A DNA stretch of 59,138 nucleotides from Candidatus Poribacteria bacterium (GTDB lineage: Bacteria; Poribacteria; WGA-4E; WGA-3G), in NCBI GenBank assembly GCA_028824685.1, contig JAPPCZ010000042.1:1-59138 (forward strand), read 5' to 3'. Within the stretch, counting starts at the first letter, position 1. Each line of letters opens with the position of its first letter. The position numbers and the translations under genes are program-made. The notes below the pieces were generated by a model. The model was not told the origin of the DNA. It worked only from the letters and a program-made list of their open reading frames with translations, and ran no database searches. Of this stretch, positions 8,039-16,388 are shown one piece after another.

Positions 8039-8875
8039 ATGTATACTATTCAATCCACTTTAACCGAGGAGGAAAAGTGGTATTTTGATTTACAAGGTTT
8101 TCTTGTCTTACGGAATGTTATTTCAAAAGACGAGATTGAGGAGATGTTGAAAGTGCTTCAGCATTGGCTCACAATTGATGAATCTGACATCCCACCACCG
8201 TTGCACCGTGGGAGGCAAGAACCGTGTAAAACACATATAGGACATATCCAATATGGACATCGTTTATTTCAAGACCTCGCGATGAATCCTGACATTATGC
8301 GGGTTGTAGCGGGATTAACCATGAACGCCCCGCGCCTCTTTCACAACAATTTCACGATGATGACAAAGCATGACTATCCTCAACATTTTCATCGTGATGA
8401 TAGCGGTTTTAAGTTTCCATCAGGGTTTCGCAATCCGCATAACGATTATCAAGCTGCTTCGGGGCATATCTATTGTAATCATCTTGCGACGTGGGTTGCA
8501 TTGGTAGACGTGCCACCCGGAACAGGATTTTGTCTTATTCCTGGGAGTCATAAATCCCTATTTCAAACGCCGGAACATCTATCTGTCAGGCATGATCCGC
8601 CGACCTCAATTACGTTACCGATGCAAGCAGGTGATGTTGCTATCTTCTCAACGAATCTGCTTCACGATGCAAGTCCGTGGACAGAAGATTATCCTCGAAT
8701 GAATATATTTCAACGGTATCAACTGAGTGTCTATTTCAATGAAGGCGGAAAGGGAGGGTATCCGTTTGAGGAACATCGTGATAAAATTTCGGAAGAACAG
8801 TATGAACTGGAATCGTTTTCAAAAGAGGTGAAAGTGGCTGTCCAACGTATTTTACCAAATGGAGGTGAAGAATGA
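8039..8875 (+). CDS. Phytanoyl-CoA dioxygenase (PhyH)-family Fe(II)/2-oxoglutarate oxygenase
   Basis: The 278-residue protein carries the complete facial triad of the PhyH family: His118-x-Asp120 (HFHRDDSGF) and distal His209 (LLHDASPW), with Arg220 placed to bind 2-oxoglutarate. GTGFCLIPGSHK (about 161-172) is the usual core strand. It should hydroxylate a small organic substrate using oxygen and 2-oxoglutarate. GGAG lies before the ATG. Its stop overlaps the start of the SDR gene by 4 nt (ATGA), so the two are translationally coupled and probably act in sequence: hydroxylation, then dehydrogenation. Substrate unknown. Confidence 0.9.
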   Translation: MYTIQSTLTEEEKWYFDLQGFLVLRNVISKDEIEEMLKVLQHWLTIDESDIPPPLHRGRQEPCKTHIGHIQYGHRLFQDLAMNPDIMRVVAGLTMNAPRLFHNNFTMMTKHDYPQHFHRDDSGFKFPSGFRNPHNDYQAASGHIYCNHLATWVALVDVPPGTGFCLIPGSHKSLFQTPEHLSVRHDPPTSITLPMQAGDVAIFSTNLLHDASPWTEDYPRMNIFQRYQLSVYFNEGGKGGYPFEEHRDKISEEQYELESFSKEVKVAVQRILPNGGEE

Positions 8876-9633
8876 AATTGAAGGAACAGGTTTGTATTAT
8901 TACAGGGGGTGGCAGCGGAATTGGTCGTGATGCCGCCATCAAAATGGCACAAGAAGGTGCTACAGTTATTATTGTTGGCAGAACAGTATCAAAGTTAATT
9001 GTCGTTAAATCTGAAATAGAAGCAATGGGTGGCACAGTAGTGAGTTGCGTACTTGATGTAGCAGACTATGATGCTGTCCAACAGATGGTCAGCGATGTGC
9101 TTGAGAAATTTGGTCGGGTTGATGTGCTTGTGAACAATGCAGGACACAGTTCGCACAATCGGCGGCTCCTCAATACGACACCTGAGGAGACACGCTCGGT
9201 CATTGACTCAAACCTAATCGGCACGTTCTTCTGTACACAAGCGGTTGTGCCTGCGATGCTGAAAGCGAAATCGGGGACGATTATCAATATATCGTCGCTT
9301 GCAGCGGTTACGCCCGGACCTTTCAGTGGATTTGCTTATGGTGCTGCAAAATCAGGGGTAATTAATTTTACGGAGTTTCTGAACAATGATTTGAGGAATA
9401 CAGGTGTTAGGGCAAGCGTTATCATTCCGGGTGAGGTAGCAACGCCGATTCTGGACAAACGTCCGATTCCGCCCGATGCCGATGCACGGACAACAATGGT
9501 AGACGTTGCTGAAACATCAGCATCAATCCTTCTCATTGCGACTTTACCACAACGGAGTAACATACCGGAATTGGTTATTCGTCCGACAATGCATCGCGAT
9601 ATGGCAGGCGAAGTCGTTGAATTAGACGATTGA
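8872..9633 (+). CDS. Short-chain dehydrogenase/reductase (SDR)
   Basis: The 253-residue protein is a classical SDR. It shows TGGGSGIG (11-18) for cofactor binding, NNAG (88-91), a catalytic Ser at 141/142 and Tyr156-x3-Lys160 (YGAAK). Length is typical. The start overlaps the stop of the PhyH-like gene in ATGA. It probably oxidises or reduces the product of that oxygenase with NAD(P). The C-terminus converges on the DUF3179-like gene with only 4 nt between stops. Confidence 0.93.
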   Translation: MKLKEQVCIITGGGSGIGRDAAIKMAQEGATVIIVGRTVSKLIVVKSEIEAMGGTVVSCVLDVADYDAVQQMVSDVLEKFGRVDVLVNNAGHSSHNRRLLNTTPEETRSVIDSNLIGTFFCTQAVVPAMLKAKSGTIINISSLAAVTPGPFSGFAYGAAKSGVINFTEFLNNDLRNTGVRASVIIPGEVATPILDKRPIPPDADARTTMVDVAETSASILLIATLPQRSNIPELVIRPTMHRDMAGEVVELDD

Positions 9634-9637
9634 TAGA

Positions 9638-10876
9638 TTACGGTTTGTAAATTGTTGTTTCGGGATAGTAGCGTGCCCACGCGAACCAGTAGATATTGAC
9701 AGCGGATAGCCGTTGCAAACGTGCCCCCTTGTGTTTACCCGATATCGCTTTACCTGTAATGAGATTCCATTCTGTGCCGGAATTATCTTGAGCGAAATAA
9801 CCATCCTTAGATGTAAAAATTATCGCCTTATTGTCTACGGCACGTTTAAAAACAGCGGTTGCAAACGACTCCTTGTCGTGAAAGATTAACAAAGGCACAC
9901 CGTTAACTGAATCGTTGATTATAGCAGTTTTCGCAAATCGTGTAAGCGGATAGGCGCGATAGTACGTCTTACCAGCATCTTTGGTCTGGGTATGTGTAAG
10001 ATTACTTTGTGAACTGCCTCGTCCACCATCACCGCCATCGCCTCCGCGTCCACCAGCTGTGCCATCCTGTCCATCAGCGCCATCTTTTCCATCAGCACCG
10101 TCATGTCCATCTATACCATCGGCACCGTCTTTTACCTGTACTTGGACTCCGATCACAAGGGATTTGTTAGGTAGCCTTTTATCGGTGTATCTCGTTCCAC
10201 TCACACCTGTATCTTGACTGGTGTGATACCCCTCATATACGTCACCTCGTGGAGGACTTTCGCGCTTACCCACAGACAACACTTTTGTCTTGGGGTAATT
10301 CTTCCGCCATGTTTTCCATGCGATTTGCGGCATAGAGGCAAGTGGTTTCAATTGCTTGCCTTTTAGTGGGCCCTCTATCGCTTCTCCTGTGATGTGAGAC
10401 CAGAGAGAACGGGTTTGATGGTCGTACATCAACAGTGCATCTCGCCACAATTTGCCACTAACACCGAAAGTATAGGTTTTACCGTCGAGTTCCCGGCTAT
10501 ACACGATAGCCGTTTTACAGAGTGGTCACCATGTGGTGGCGATTTTCTTTCCGCCGACAACATCGTTGACGATCTCGTGTCCATTCAGCAGATAGAGTGA
10601 GTAGGCGTGGCTTTCACCGTTGAATGTTACGCCAATGACCGGGGCATCCGTGTCTAATTTTGCTTTGGCGGCAGGCACGAATTGCGGTTTTGTGATAGCG
10701 GGGATTGCGTCAAACTTCAGTAAAGTTATGATTGGGTCTTTGTCGTAATCTGATGCGGTTGCGCTGAGAGTAAAAGAGAGTAAAAGAGTGAGAATGATGT
10801 AGTTTCGCAAAAAGTAAAGTGTGCTTTTGGCTAATGTCGTATTTGTATTTTTCGCTATTTTGTTTGTTTTTGTCAT
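9638..10876 (-). CDS. DUF3179-like exported protein with in-frame UGA, candidate selenoprotein
   Basis: One frame of 412 codons interrupted by a single TGA at 10526-10528 (codon 117). Residues before it hold a signal peptide (about 25-42) and the DUF3179 stretch GHEIVNDVVGGKKIATTW; those after it continue without shift as PLCKTAIVYSRELDGKTYTFGVSG. Family members have Cys-Pro-Leu-Cys here, so the TGA replaces the first Cys of a CxxC and would give Sec-Pro-Leu-Cys. A 7-bp hairpin follows (see 10494-10528). Residues about 250-287 are a collagen-like Gly-x-Asp insertion inside the second half of the domain, which then resumes with YRAYPLTRF to the end. The ATG follows GAGGAA. Alternatives: nonsense mutation or sequence error. 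The family has no firmly known function. Confidence 0.85.
10494..10528 (-). promoter_or_regulatory. Candidate bacterial SECIS element with UGA codon
   Basis: In the mRNA sense, UGA (10526-10528) is followed after 13 nt by CGGCUAU, loop CGUGU, AUAGCCG, a perfect 7-bp stem (10494-10512). The loop is 20 nt from the UGA and has G in its second position. SelB-binding elements of bacteria lie within the coding sequence just after UGA and carry a G at the start of a small apical loop. Confidence 0.7.
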
Positions 10877-10913
10877 TGGTATTATTCCTCAGATATACAT
10901 TATTCGTGCTTAG

Positions 10914-11219
10914 TTATTCACTGGTAGATGTTGGAGGTTTCTGCATCGGTTCGTAGTGAAGTACCATAAGCTGTGAAGCACGAAATCCGAGGGATTCGTA
11001 GGTGCGCCCATCTCGGTCCCTAAATTCAACTTCAAAAGCGTCCCCGTTTGCAAGTATCTCAACAACTGTTCCGACCTGTCCTCGCCACAGATTATGTTCA
11101 GGCATGTCATGTGTGAGCGCAACAACATCAAAAAGTTCAATTATCTGAACATCTGTTTGCTTTGGCTGGTAATCAGGCAAATTCCCGAAATGTGCATTAT
11201 TTGAATAATTGGTTTTCAC
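10914..11219 (-). CDS. DUF4926 domain protein
   Basis: The 101-residue protein has the DUF4926 core from about residue 27: LFDVVALTHDMPEHNLWRGQVGTVVEIL followed by AFEVEFRDRDGRTY (positions about 29-72; given in part). This is a small SH3/KOW-like beta fold of unknown role that is often found in small accessory operons. The start is GTG with AGAAGGG upstream. It lies 121 nt after a 94-residue hypothetical gene on the same strand, and the two may form a unit. Function cannot be assigned. Confidence 0.8.
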   Translation of the reverse strand: MKTNYSNNAHFGNLPDYQPKQTDVQIIELFDVVALTHDMPEHNLWRGQVGTVVEILANGDAFEVEFRDRDGRTYESLGFRASQLMVLHYEPMQKPPTSTSE

Positions 11220-11340
11220 AGTTTATCCCTTCTGAATTTACAAGGCATTGGGTTTTTCAGATTGTACGACCTAACGCATTATACCAATTTACCAATCTAT
11301 TTGTCAAATTTCTGATAGCAGTACAGTTGCGGTTTGGTAG

Positions 11341-11625
11341 CTATTTTTTGTAACGTTTTCCTTTAATCTGAGCCAAAGCCATAAGAGCCTCAATCCGTTT
11401 CAGGTTACGAGTTTCCAATTGGTTTAACAGCATTTGATACTCGGTGAGTTCATCATCGTTTATGGTTTCATTTTCACACTTGTGCCACAGCTGCTGATAA
11501 CGTGTTTGATCTTTTTCCGGTAATCGTGAATTTTCTTGAATTATCGCTAACAAAGAGTCTTCTTTACCAATGGACTGTATTGATGTACAGTCGCTGTTGT
11601 GATCTTGTGTATTTGTATGTTTCAT
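11341..11625 (-). CDS. Small hypothetical helical protein
   Basis: The 94-residue protein is polar and predicted helical: LPEKDQTRYQQLWHKCENETI and then LTEYQMLLNQLETRNLKRIEAL resemble small helical-hairpin proteins with the pattern 'LT..E..E...L....E....+R+E.L..LA' found in many bacteria, often as an antitoxin-like or neighbour-of-DUF4926 gene. The ATG is preceded by a purine-rich site (GAAGGACGGGAG). It stands upstream of the DUF4926 gene on the same strand. The toxin-antitoxin reading is a guess from size and pairing only. Confidence 0.6.
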   Translation of the reverse strand: MKHTNTQDHNSDCTSIQSIGKEDSLLAIIQENSRLPEKDQTRYQQLWHKCENETINDDELTEYQMLLNQLETRNLKRIEALMALAQIKGKRYKK

Positions 11626-11992
11626 TGCTCCCGTCCTTCGCTGACAGTACCGAGAAGAATTTAGGTAGTAGGTGTTTGCGTAAAAGTATTAACGCATTTT
11701 AATGTCCTTTTTACGATTTAGTATAGCATTCCATTAGATTCAGTGCCAAATAAAAAAGAAATTATTGTTCGTGTTTACACCACTAACGTAAATATTGTTA
11801 TTAGCGTTTACACCACTAAACGCAAATTATGACACATAACCTATATTGACTGTGAAACCCGCCCAAATACCATACGCGCGGCGTTGATTCACTAAGATAT
11901 TTATCAAATCCACGTTACTTATTAGGTATTTAGTAAGTGCCAACGTGCGTTTTACTAAAACTCACCTATACGGGTTTTCTGTCTTGTTTAAT
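11626..11992. other. Intergenic, 367 bp, with repeats at the end of the Fic gene
   Basis: No gene is seen. The region holds two copies of a GTTTACACCACTAA(A)CG element (11773-11788 and 11805-11822), which recurs once beyond the other end of the Fic gene at 13227-13244. A perfect-looking AT-rich stretch 11880-11990 has no ribosome-binding site. Confidence 0.5.
11773..11822. repeat. GTTTACACCACNAAACG repeats flanking the Fic gene, downstream pair
   Basis: Two copies 32 bp apart. The second (11805-11822, CGTTTACACCACTAAACG) matches 13227-13244 on the other side of the Fic gene in 17 of 18 positions and in the same orientation. This resembles flanking direct repeats of a gene cassette or shared regulator sites. 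Confidence 0.6.
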
Positions 11993-13177
11993 CTAATCCT
12001 CTGTTAACGAGACTGATTTTGCTCTTTCAGTCATTACCACGCTAAGGATTTCGTCTGCTATAAATACTCGGTTGCGCCTTTGTCCTGTCATTTCCCTGAG
12101 TTTTCCCTTTTCAACGAGATAATCCACTCCACGTTGAACGGTAGGAAATGTTGATTTCCATGCTTTCACCAATTCTGAAATTGAGATAATCGGACTACCA
12201 AACAGATGCTCAATTAACAGGTTTACTGCTCTCGGCACACGTGAACCTGTCACCATTTCTTTATATTCCTCTTTTAACGCAAGTAACTTCTGGATCGTCA
12301 ACAAGGCATCTTCTGACTGTTGACAAATACCTTTTAAAAAAAATCTAAGCCAGGAGTCCCAATCACCTTTTTGACTTACATCCAATAAGAGTTCATAGTA
12401 AGTATCTCTATGCTGCTCAAAAAAATCAGAAAGGTAGAGAAGTGGTTGTGATAGTGAACCTTTTTCAATTAACAGGAGAATAATCAGGATTCTGCCGATT
12501 CTTCCATTTCCATCAACAAACGGGTGAATTGCCTCAAATTGATAATGAATCAAAGCGCTTTGAATCAAAGGTGGTTCTTTAGCGTTGGAATGGATATACT
12601 TCTCCAGTTCTGAAAAACACTCCTTCATCTCTGGTACTGGTGGGGGTACATAGGTCGCGTCCATCAGAGTACATCCGGGTTTTCCAATCCAGTTTTGGCT
12701 TGTACGCATTAAGCCTGGTGATGTATGTTCACCACGGACACCGCTCATTAAAATTTCGTGAATTTCGCAGAGTAGTCTTGAACTTAGCGGTAAATGTTCG
12801 ACTCTTTCAATTCCATATTCCATGGCGTTAACATAGTTGACAAGTTCTTGAACATCAGGGATGCGTGGTGATTCGGTTTTATCTGCTTCAAATAGAAAGA
12901 GCTGGTCCAGACCGGATTGGGTATTTTCAATTCTGGAACTCATTACCGCCTCTCGTCGAATAAATGGACGGATTAATAAGTGTGGATTTGGCAATAGTTG
13001 GCCCGTTCCAGATAATTCTCGAAGTTTGATGTTTGCTTCTGAAAGAAGATTTACCAACTCCCAGTCTACTTCGATTTTGGGGGGAAGTGGATTGGGTACA
13101 TAAGCCCAATATGGGTAATGACCTATGCTACGGACACACCTGCCCGCACTTGAATTTCTAAAGTTTTCTGGATTCAT
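11993..13177 (-). CDS. Fic-family AMP transferase with inhibitory motif and C-terminal winged helix
   Basis: The 394-residue protein has a Fic domain with the full active-site motif HPFVDGNGRIGR (His218 to Arg229), so catalytic AMP transfer to a protein hydroxyl is expected. An N-terminal inhibitory helix is present as Ser81-Arg-Ile-Glu84-Asn85 (SSRIENTQ), the class II self-inhibition signature. The C-terminal 100 residues look like a winged helix (SISELVKAWKSTFPTVQRGVDYL). No clear Shine-Dalgarno precedes the ATG. Immediately upstream lies a perfect palindrome (13190-13220) plus a third half-site, so the winged helix may repress its own gene. Flanking repeats suggest a mobile cassette. Confidence 0.93.
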   Translation of the reverse strand: MNPENFRNSSAGRCVRSIGHYPYWAYVPNPLPPKIEVDWELVNLLSEANIKLRELSGTGQLLPNPHLLIRPFIRREAVMSSRIENTQSGLDQLFLFEADKTESPRIPDVQELVNYVNAMEYGIERVEHLPLSSRLLCEIHEILMSGVRGEHTSPGLMRTSQNWIGKPGCTLMDATYVPPPVPEMKECFSELEKYIHSNAKEPPLIQSALIHYQFEAIHPFVDGNGRIGRILIILLLIEKGSLSQPLLYLSDFFEQHRDTYYELLLDVSQKGDWDSWLRFFLKGICQQSEDALLTIQKLLALKEEYKEMVTGSRVPRAVNLLIEHLFGSPIISISELVKAWKSTFPTVQRGVDYLVEKGKLREMTGQRRNRVFIADEILSVVMTERAKSVSLTED

Positions 13178-13189
13178 TTTAGTTTACGA

Positions 13190-13252
13190 AACGTTAATAA
13201 GGAAAAGTCTTATTAACGTTTATACCCGTTTACACCACAAAACGTTAATAAG
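13190..13252 (-). promoter_or_regulatory. Operator-like palindrome plus half-site upstream of the Fic gene
   Basis: AACGTTAATAAG (13190-13201) and CTTATTAACGTT (13209-13220) are perfect inverted 12-mers with a 7-nt spacer, 13 nt from the Fic start codon. A third copy in the first orientation starts at 13241. Placement fits autoregulation by the winged-helix domain. Confidence 0.65.
13227..13244. repeat. GTTTACACCACNAAACG repeat, upstream copy
   Basis: CGTTTACACCACAAAACG differs at one base from 11805-11822 across the Fic gene. It abuts the third operator half-site. Confidence 0.6.
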
Positions 13253-13358
13253 GAAATAAGATCACATCGGATGCGAAGTCCACTTATAAGTTGGTACAAA
13301 ACCAGATTCGTGTTATAATCTCGCTAAATTATACCACAATTATTCAAGGAATACAACG

Positions 13359-14429
13359 ATGAGTGAAACCTCAATAGAACTACTTAAATCATTAACACAA
13401 GCAGACGGAATCCCTGGTTATGAAGCAGAAGTCCGAGATATTTTTCGTGACGCTGTCGCTGATGTCGGTCCAATTGAGACGGACAAGCTGGGGAGTATTT
13501 TCTGTACACGTGCTGGAAATGCTGAACATCCGCGAATAGTACTTGATTCACATTTAGACGAAATCGGGTTTGTTGTGACAAATGTCACGGATAACGGATT
13601 TGTCAAGTTTCTGCCGCTCGGTGGATGGTGGGCACATACACTTTTGGCGCAGCGCGTCAATATCACAACGAAATTAGGTAAAATACCGGGAGTCATTGGT
13701 TCAACGCCGCCGCACCTACTTTCAGGTTCTCGTGATAAGGTTTTAGACATAAAAGACCTTTTTATTGATGTCGGTGCAGAGAATGAAGAGCAAGCAGTGG
13801 AGGAATATGGCATCTTACCCGGATGTCCGATTGCACCTTACGGTCCCTTTATGCGGTTGAAAAATGAAAAATTGCTCACTGCCAAAGCGTTTGACAATCG
13901 GGTTGGAGTTGCCCTTGTGATTGAAGCACTTTTACGGCTTGAAGAACATCCGAACACCGTAATCGGTGCAGGGAGTGTGCAGGAAGAGATAGGATTGCGA
14001 GGTGCGAAGACAATGGTGGCAAGTGTTGAACCTGATCTCGCTATTGTGCTTGAGGGACCGCCTGGCGATGATACCCCAGGATTAAGTGTCGGAAATTCAC
14101 AAGGCAAACTTGGTGGCGGTGTACAAATTCGGATAATTGATTCTTCAATGGTTGTCAATCCGAAGTTGGCTGATTTTGTGATTGAAACAGCAAAGAAACA
14201 TGAGATACCTTATCAACTTGGTGTGCGTCAATCTGGTGGGACAGATGGCGGTGCAATTCATCAATTTGGTAGAGGTGTGCCTTCCGTTGTGCTCGGTGTG
14301 CCATCGCGTTATATCCATAGCCATGTCTCAATAATTAACATTGATGACTACAATGCAGCGTTGGATTTAACAATGCATCTTGTGCGTGAGATCGACGCAT
14401 CTGTTTTGGAAGGATTCCTATTCGGTTAG
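13359..14429 (+). CDS. M42-family metallo-aminopeptidase
   Basis: The 356-residue protein is a member of peptidase family M42 (TET-type aminopeptidases, also listed as glutamyl aminopeptidase or endoglucanase M). Expected ligands are in place: His65 (DSHLDEIGF), Asp179 (AFDNRVG), Glu209-Glu210 (QEEIGLRGA, catalytic base and metal ligand), Glu232 (VLEGPP) and His320 (RYIHSHVS). The enzyme should remove N-terminal residues from short peptides in the cytoplasm as a large oligomer. The ATG follows AAGGAA. It is divergent from the Fic gene and begins a same-strand run that continues into the TIM-barrel and AKR genes. Confidence 0.93.
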   Translation: MSETSIELLKSLTQADGIPGYEAEVRDIFRDAVADVGPIETDKLGSIFCTRAGNAEHPRIVLDSHLDEIGFVVTNVTDNGFVKFLPLGGWWAHTLLAQRVNITTKLGKIPGVIGSTPPHLLSGSRDKVLDIKDLFIDVGAENEEQAVEEYGILPGCPIAPYGPFMRLKNEKLLTAKAFDNRVGVALVIEALLRLEEHPNTVIGAGSVQEEIGLRGAKTMVASVEPDLAIVLEGPPGDDTPGLSVGNSQGKLGGGVQIRIIDSSMVVNPKLADFVIETAKKHEIPYQLGVRQSGGTDGGAIHQFGRGVPSVVLGVPSRYIHSHVSIINIDDYNAALDLTMHLVREIDASVLEGFLFG

Positions 14430-14468
14430 ACTCGTTTTTGAAATGTGTTCTTTCACTTGGAGGGAAAC

Positions 14469-15305
14469 ATGGTGACCTTACCAAAAGTCTCATTTTGTAA
14501 TCATCAAATCAGTAAGCTGTTGATTGGGGATAATCCTATTTACGGCTATTCTCACTTTAATCAACTGCTTTCACAACACCAAAAGGAGTATCATACGCCA
14601 GAGCGGGTTGTTGCGACACTCAAACGGGCAGAGGAGGTTGGGATAAATGGTTGGCAGAATAGTATGACAGACCGATCTATCTCCGATCTTCAATTGTACC
14701 GGGATGCGGGTGGCACGATAAACTGGTTCTGCCTCAGCCAAGGTTCCCGTTGGCACGAGGATCCCGACCATGTTTTTGAAGCCGCGAAATACGATCCGAT
14801 TGGTATGGCACCACACGGTGGTGGTGTTGGGCAGAGATGTTTGCGCGAAAACAGGCTCGATTACTTGCAGGATATCCTCAAACGGATTCGTGATACTGGA
14901 GTGCTTGTTGGTTTATCGGTGCATGACCCAAAACTTGTGCATATTGCTGAAGATGAAGAGTGGGATGTAGACTATTATATGACTGCACTCTATAACCTAC
15001 ACGGTGGGAGTCAAAAGTTTACAGAAAAGTTTGGCTACGCGCCTTTAGGTGAAATTTACGCACGCGAAGACCGCGATGAGATGAGCGAAGCGATACAACG
15101 GACAGATAAACCGTGCATCATCTTCAAAGTGCTTGCAGCAGGTAGGACAATCGGAAGTCCGCAACAGATTCGCGAGGAAGTAAAGTTCGCTTTAGAAAAT
15201 TCTAAGCCGATTGATGTATTGTTACTCGGTATGTATCAACAATTTGGTGACCAGATTGGTGAAAATGCAGCGTTGATTTCCGACCTTTGTGCGGAATTAG
15301 GATAA
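14469..15305 (+). CDS. Uncharacterised TIM-barrel-like protein
   Basis: The 278-residue protein is soluble and has alternating alpha/beta character with segments such as ISKLLIGDNPIYGYSHF, VGINGWQNS and VGLSVHDPKL that recall aldo/keto-reductase-type barrels, although the AKR catalytic tetrad is not obvious. I start at the ATG at 14469, which has GGAGGG 5 nt upstream; the longer frame starts with GTG and no site. It lies between the M42 peptidase and a true AKR gene, only 43 nt before the latter's start. Conserved hypothetical proteins of this kind occur beside catabolic genes; no reaction is assigned. Confidence 0.7.
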   Translation: MVTLPKVSFCNHQISKLLIGDNPIYGYSHFNQLLSQHQKEYHTPERVVATLKRAEEVGINGWQNSMTDRSISDLQLYRDAGGTINWFCLSQGSRWHEDPDHVFEAAKYDPIGMAPHGGGVGQRCLRENRLDYLQDILKRIRDTGVLVGLSVHDPKLVHIAEDEEWDVDYYMTALYNLHGGSQKFTEKFGYAPLGEIYAREDRDEMSEAIQRTDKPCIIFKVLAAGRTIGSPQQIREEVKFALENSKPIDVLLLGMYQQFGDQIGENAALISDLCAELG

Positions 15306-15348
15306 ATCACATCATAGTTTGTCTTGTTTATACACGATGGAGACTGTC

Positions 15349-16332
15349 ATGGAAATGAGGACGTGTGGTAAATCTGGTATTGAGATTTCACCGATGGGAA
15401 TCGGTTGCTGGTCGTATGGTGGTGGCGATTACTGGGGACCGCAGGCACAATCGGATGTTACCGCTGTCGTGCATGCAGCCTTGGACGCGGGTATCAACTT
15501 CTTTGATACGGCAGAGGGATATAACGAGGGACGGAGCGAAGAGGCACTTGGTGTTGCGTTGAAAGGCAGACGACATGAGGCGATCATCGGCACGAAGGTA
15601 AGCAGACCAGATCCTGACTCTATACGTGAACATTGCGAAGCAAGTCTCCACCGATTGCAAACGGATTATGTTGATATTTATATGATCCACTGGCCCCACG
15701 ATGAGATTGCCATTGAAGAGAGCATGGCAGAATTAACCCGACTGCAGGAAGATGGACTTGTTCGTGCTATCGGTGTAAGCAATTTTGGTGTGTCTCAACT
15801 GACAGCGGTAATCGAAACAGGAACAGAACTTGCCGTAAACCAGCTCTGCTATAACCTTTTATCCCGTGCAATAGAGATTGAACTTCTCCCGTTGTGCCAA
15901 GAACACAACATCGGTATTTTGGGTTATATGCCGCTGTTACAAGGTCTATTGACGGGTAAATATAAGAGCGCAGAAGAGATGCTACCGGTGCATTCTCGTT
16001 TTCGGCATTTTCGAGATGACCGACCAATGGCTAAACACGGTGAGGAAGGAGCGGAGAAAGAGGTGTTTGAGACGTTGGAAGGCATCAGGAAAATTGCAGA
16101 AGATGAACAGATTCCGATGAGTCGACTTGCAATTACTTGGACGATGGCAAAACCGGGAATTACATCTATGCTTGTTGGCACTCGCAATGTAGATGAATTG
16201 ATAGAAAACTTGCGTGTTATTGAATGGGCACCGTCTGCTGATGTGATTGATCGTCTTGATATATTGACTGCACCACTTTTGGAGAAAATGGGAGCAAATC
16301 CGGACTATTTTACGGGCGGACGTATTCGTTAG
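15349..16332 (+). CDS. Aldo/keto reductase
   Basis: The 327-residue protein is a typical AKR. The tetrad is visible: Asp and Tyr in FFDTAEGYNEGRSE, Lys in IIGTKVSR, and His in IYMIHWPHDE. Later IGVSNFG and the C-terminal cofactor-binding stretch TSMLVGTRNVDELIEN agree with NADPH use. I chose the ATG at 15349 (MEMRTCGKSG) because GGAG lies 6 nt upstream; earlier in-frame TTG and ATG codons lack a site. It would reduce or oxidise a carbonyl/hydroxyl pair of a sugar or similar compound. It is followed by two PhyH-like genes on the same strand. Confidence 0.92.
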   Translation: MEMRTCGKSGIEISPMGIGCWSYGGGDYWGPQAQSDVTAVVHAALDAGINFFDTAEGYNEGRSEEALGVALKGRRHEAIIGTKVSRPDPDSIREHCEASLHRLQTDYVDIYMIHWPHDEIAIEESMAELTRLQEDGLVRAIGVSNFGVSQLTAVIETGTELAVNQLCYNLLSRAIEIELLPLCQEHNIGILGYMPLLQGLLTGKYKSAEEMLPVHSRFRHFRDDRPMAKHGEEGAEKEVFETLEGIRKIAEDEQIPMSRLAITWTMAKPGITSMLVGTRNVDELIENLRVIEWAPSADVIDRLDILTAPLLEKMGANPDYFTGGRIR

Positions 16333-16388
16333 TTTTAAATAAGTCGGGTTAGAAACCCTTCTACATGAAAGGAAAAGAGGAATGGATT

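Noticed and set aside
9981..10217. Plus-strand Pro/Ser-rich ORF
   Set aside because: It is the antisense of the collagen-like run in the DUF3179-like gene.
9638..10876. DUF3179-like gene as an ordinary pseudogene with a nonsense codon
   Set aside because: There is one stop only, in frame, at a redox Cys position, with a SECIS-like hairpin and no other damage. It remains possible, so a test is given.
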